Assembly: GCA_905221605.1 (NCBI GenBank)
Contig: CAJNDS010002127.1
Span: 591,246-655,245, forward strand
DNA: 64,000 nt
From: Symbiodinium natans
Lineage: Eukaryota; Sar; Dinophyceae; Suessiales; Symbiodiniaceae
Direction of reading: 5' to 3'
The notes below the pieces were generated by a model, which had not been told where the DNA came from, searched no databases, and was given only the letters and a program-made list of their open reading frames with translations. Made by a program: the position numbers and the translations under genes. Below are positions 62,001 to 64,000 of the stretch, piece by piece. How positions within the stretch are numbered: position 1 is the first letter of the stretch; each line of letters opens with the position of its first letter.

Positions 62001-64000
62001 GACAGAGAATGGCCCAGAGTGGCCTTCAAAACTCTTCATTGATAGAGAAGCTGCGAAGCTATTTCTGAAAATCGACATAGAAGAGAACTCTCTCATTTCC
62101 TGCAGCGTGAAAAAGGAGGTCTCTCATGACCTATTGCGAGATAGAGAAATTTCAGGTAAGAGTTAGGTAATGGTAGAGCTGGGCACGCCTCTGCCTCTTG
62201 ACGAGAAATGAGCTCGTGTATACTTCATGAATGCGTTCTTCTATCTCTCAGATGAAAGAGCTCCTCGATCCTTCTTATAGGGCATGAAAGAAATCCTGTG
62301 TTCGAACTGAAAAGACCCTTTGATAAGCAAAAGAAAAAGGGAAACGAATCGATGCCTTCTATCTTTTAGTGCAGAGCTTCTCACTTCTAATGCGACATGA
62401 TAGAGCTCCTCTATTCTCTTGGAAATGAAACAGCTTGCGTTCTCTCCTGAGTGAAAGATGTCTCTGTCGTGGAAATGAGATCTCCTCTATGTTTCTAAGA
62501 AATGAGATAGCTCACCTCTGCCTCGTAATCGGAAATGAGAGAGCCCTTCGCCCCTCTTCAGGCTATGAAACAACTTGTCTATCTCTTACTTCAAAGTGTG
62601 CTAGAGCTACATGGCTGCACTTGCTGGCGCCGGTGCACACACAGACCAAACCTTCACTATTACTGTTACTACTACTAATACTATTACTAGTATTATTACT
62701 ATTCCTATTCCTATTACTATTACTAGTACTATTATTATTCCTATTACAATTACGGTCAGTATTATTATACTCATAATAATATTAAAATTATTATTATTAT
62801 TGCACTACTACTGAAAGAAGAACCAGCCGTGAAATAGACCCTAAAGGTCTCGGCCACATATATATATATAAATATACACATTCATTTTTATTACTCTTTT
62901 TTGTTGGGGGGGGGGGGCTTAGGGTTTCGGGTTTAGGGCTAGGGTTTAGGGTTTGGGTGCTTGATAGTGTTTGAGGTTTAGGGTGTTTAACCCTACCACA
63001 CAGCAGATTAGCAACTGAAAACCCTAAACCCTAAACCCTAAACCCTAAACCCTAAACCCTAAACCCTGAACCCTGAACCCTGAACCCTGAACCCTGAACC
63101 CTCAACCGCAGGCCTACAACCGGAAGCGGGAGTTCAGCAAGGCCATTGCGCCCTGAAAGCATTCGGCTTCAGGGGTTACTGTAGGGCTTACGGAAGCCCT
63201 AAGCCCTAAGCCCTAAACCCTAGGGACCCTAGACCCTAGCCCTAAACCCTAAACCCTAAACCCTAAACCCTAAACCCTAAACCCTAAACCCTAAACCCTA
63301 AACCCTAAACCCTAAACCCTAAACCCTAAACCCTAAACCCTAACCCTAAACCCTAACCTAAAACCCAAACCTAAACCCTAAACCCTAAACCCGAAACCCT
63401 AAACCCTAAACCCTAAACCTAAACCCCTAACCCTAACCCAAACCCTAAACCCTAAAAACCTAAACCCTGAAACCCTAAACCCTAAACCCTAAACCCTAAA
63501 CCCTAACCCTAAACCCTAAACCCTAACCCTAAAACCCCTAAACCCTAAACCCTAACCCTAAACCCTAACCCTACACCCTAAACCCAAAACCCTAAACCCT
63601 AAACCGTAAGCCCCAAGCCCTAAACTCTACGAGTCTGTGGGCCTTTGGGCGTTTTGTCAGGGTTGGGAGGGTGGCACCTTCGAAAAAGGTTGGTCCCCAA
63701 AAGCCCAGAGCCCGAGACATGTGCGCCCAACCCGGCCCGAAGCGAGGACCCTAAGCCCTAAGTCCAACCCCAAAGAGTTTACATGTTAGGGTTTAGGGTT
63801 TAGGGTTTAGGGTTTAGGGTTTAGGGTTTAGGGTTTAGGGTTTAGGGGGGTAGTGTTTAGGGTTTAGGACTTCGGGCTCAGGGCTCAGGAACATTGGCAA
63901 CTAGGTCATGACTACGCCGAACCCCTACACTCGACACCTCCTCCACCCCACCCTTGGCAGCCCAGGAGCACGCGGACAATGCGCTGGCGAGGGACCCGAA
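49232..64000 (+). CDS. TPR-repeat protein (co-chaperone-like), seven exons seen, continues past the right edge
   Basis: Exons: 49232-49306 (start ATG, MAETPPTSDAEPDRRDAASA), 49931-50017 (ending KEERKGLE), 50715-50741 (AFKRGDYDE), 51118-51187 (AIKAWTASLRSVRYLLDKKL), 53731-53771 (SAQDVRFNINLAQ), 63112-63147 (AYNRKREFSKAI), 63966-64000 (EHADNALARDP...). Joined, they give textbook TPR helices: KGLEAFKRGDYDEAIKAW and NLAQAYNRKREFSKAIEHAD with ALARDP at the loop. All internal phases agree, including the split Ala codon G|CC between exons 4 and 5. Donors are AG|GC three times, ATT|GC once and G|GT once. TPR domains of this kind bind Hsp70/Hsp90 tails or other proteins in the cytosol. The acidic N-terminus is likely disordered. 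Introns are telomeric, except the 9.34-kb intron 53772-63111, which is filled with satellites. The first junction (49306/49931) is least sure. Confidence 0.8.
50458..50646. repeat. CCCCAAA-variant telomere array
   Basis: A homogeneous run of CCCCAAA with some CCCCAA and CTCCAAA units, in the intron between exons 2 and 3 of the TPR gene. Minus-strand open frames rich in Gly-Phe-Gly-Val-Trp come from this array and are not genes. A related CCCCCAAA patch lies at 49691-49740. Confidence 0.9.
50742..51117 (+). repeat. 376-nt telomeric intron inside a 14-bp target duplication
   Basis: GACGAGGCCATCAA at 50736-50749 and 51112-51125. Everything between is CCCTAAA-type repeat plus a short unique stretch (50880-50970) that is also found at 49795-49870. 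Using AG|GC inside the first copy and GACGAG| inside the second removes exactly one copy plus the insert and restores DYDEAIKAW. Confidence 0.85.
51801..51982. repeat. Diverged duplication of about 40 bp, 144 bp apart
   Basis: GCGAAATGCTGAAAACACTG at 51801 and GCGAAATGCTGGAAACACTG at 51945, each followed by similar GGC(G/C)GGCGTG sequence. It sits in a 2.5-kb intron of the TPR gene with a long G run at 51547-51574. Open frames on both strands here lack domains. Confidence 0.6.
53205..53700. repeat. Two CCCTAAA arrays at the 3' side of the fourth TPR intron
   Basis: 53205-53316 and 53573-53693 are uniform arrays with a degenerate stretch between. The same intron begins with a TTTAGGG array (51190-51283), so the intron carries an inverted telomere pair spanning its two ends. 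Confidence 0.9.
53913..56137. repeat. Fold-back satellite of AATTTCTTT / AAAGAAATT hairpins
   Basis: About 21 copies of a hairpin: arm made of AATTTCTTTAATTTC, loop TGGGCCTCTCTGTG(A/C), and the complementary arm GAAATTAAAGAAATT. Longer units of about 130 bp begin TTAATTAGTCCCGTGAGCC and end GGCTTGCGAGACTAATTAA, which are inverted repeats of each other (good full examples start near 54249, 54960, 55341 and 55791). G/C-run and (C/G)GGTAGCCCTTCGGG segments lie next to the ends. The layout suggests tandem and nested insertion of a MITE-like fold-back element. No coding. Confidence 0.9.
56185..56501. repeat. Duplicated unique block, copy A
   Basis: From TCAGGGAAGTTTTCCC to AATACACCCT. Copy B is 58535-58791, with the same order of matching words: TTCCCTTAC, GTGCTGAAACCATC, TTCAAGATGT, ACTAGCGCTCT, TTGCAAGTAATG, AGGCAGAC. 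Copy A has about 60 extra bp near its start. It is between the two satellites and not clearly coding. Confidence 0.7.
56720..57035. repeat. AAGTGCATACA-type minor repeat
   Basis: Words such as AAGTGCATACA, CAGTATACAAGTG and CAAGTGCATAGA recur irregularly. No gene is supported; frames on both strands are short. Confidence 0.6.
57040..57470. repeat. Decayed fold-back elements
   Basis: One recognisable unit (AATTAGTCCCGTGAGCCGGG at 57048 to GGCTTGCGAGACTAATTAAA near 57180) and two right-end remnants (near 57331 and 57447), all more diverged than the main satellite. They probably represent older insertions. Confidence 0.75.
57480..62600. repeat. Purine-rich complex satellite
   Basis: About 5 kb of AG-rich sequence built from recurring words (GATAGAGAAGCT, GAGCTCTTTCACAAGAGG, TCTCTCATGACCTATT, TTGCTCATTGCAAAA). 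Anchor GAAAGATAGACGAGT starts near 57495, 59730, 60590 and 61170, so units are irregular in length. A second anchor (GAGCTTGCTCATTGC) occurs near 58125, 58204, 59384, 60280 and 61832. The frame 57976-58362 is open but made of the repeat and is not credible as a gene. The block is inside the 9.34-kb TPR intron. Copy B of a duplicated block interrupts it at 58535-58791. Confidence 0.85.
62655..62812. repeat. TAC/TAT microsatellite
   Basis: Irregular ACTATTACTA-type trinucleotide repeat at the right border of the purine-rich satellite. Open Leu/Ile/Thr-rich frames are artefacts of it. Confidence 0.85.
63190..63870. repeat. Inverted telomere pair in the sixth TPR intron
   Basis: CCCTAAA-type array from 63190 to about 63615, with CCCTAA and CCTAAA variants, then unique sequence, then TTTAGGG units at 63787-63845. 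The donor ATT|GCGCCC is at 63148 and the acceptor CCCAG at 63961-63965. Confidence 0.85.

Overview
The window looks like nuclear DNA of a dinoflagellate (inferred). The seven-base telomere unit TTTAGGG/CCCTAAA is everywhere, in both orientations and inside the sequence rather than at one end. Introns can be deduced by protein continuity, and most use GC, some GA or GT, at the 5' end with AG at the 3' end. There is a tandem array of related intronless genes and a LINE-type retroelement. Plants and green algae share the telomere unit, but the splice pattern and gene layout fit dinoflagellates better.

The main result is that most of the telomere-like sequence is intron. Short islands of unique, GC-rich sequence between the arrays are small exons (27 to about 150 nt) that join in frame. 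Four multi-exon genes can be read this way on the + strand: an Aha1-type Hsp90 co-chaperone (about 1.1-5.3 kb), a small secreted Cys/Trp-rich protein (9.2-10.8 kb), a very long surface protein (13.7-37.6 kb: signal peptide, repetitive beta-helix-like ectodomain, two membrane segments, cytoplasmic part ending in a RelA/SpoT-like block), and a TPR protein that runs off the right edge (49.2-64.0 kb). At several junctions the intron is flanked by a direct repeat of 5-14 bp with the splice site inside the repeat, so exact removal restores an uninterrupted gene. This is the signature of introns created by insertion (introner-like), here built from telomere repeat.

Between the surface protein and the TPR gene lie three tandem copies of an unrecognised gene of about 420 codons (37.9, 42.5 and 45.5 kb). 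Two are intronless; the third carries a 117-nt insert that reads as a newly gained intron. The middle copy has telomere tracts in its 3' flank that the other copies lack at the matching places. A LINE-like element (17.6-22.0 kb) sits inside one telomeric intron of the surface-protein gene, and a 9.3-kb intron of the TPR gene holds a fold-back (palindromic) satellite and a purine-rich satellite (53.8-62.6 kb).

The remaining sequence is telomere tract, simple repeats, G/C homopolymers, several small dispersed repeat families with inverted ends, and exon-like islands not yet assignable to a gene. No tRNA, rRNA, CRISPR or bacterial-type operon was seen. Exon joins rest on reading-frame and family continuity only; transcript data would settle them.
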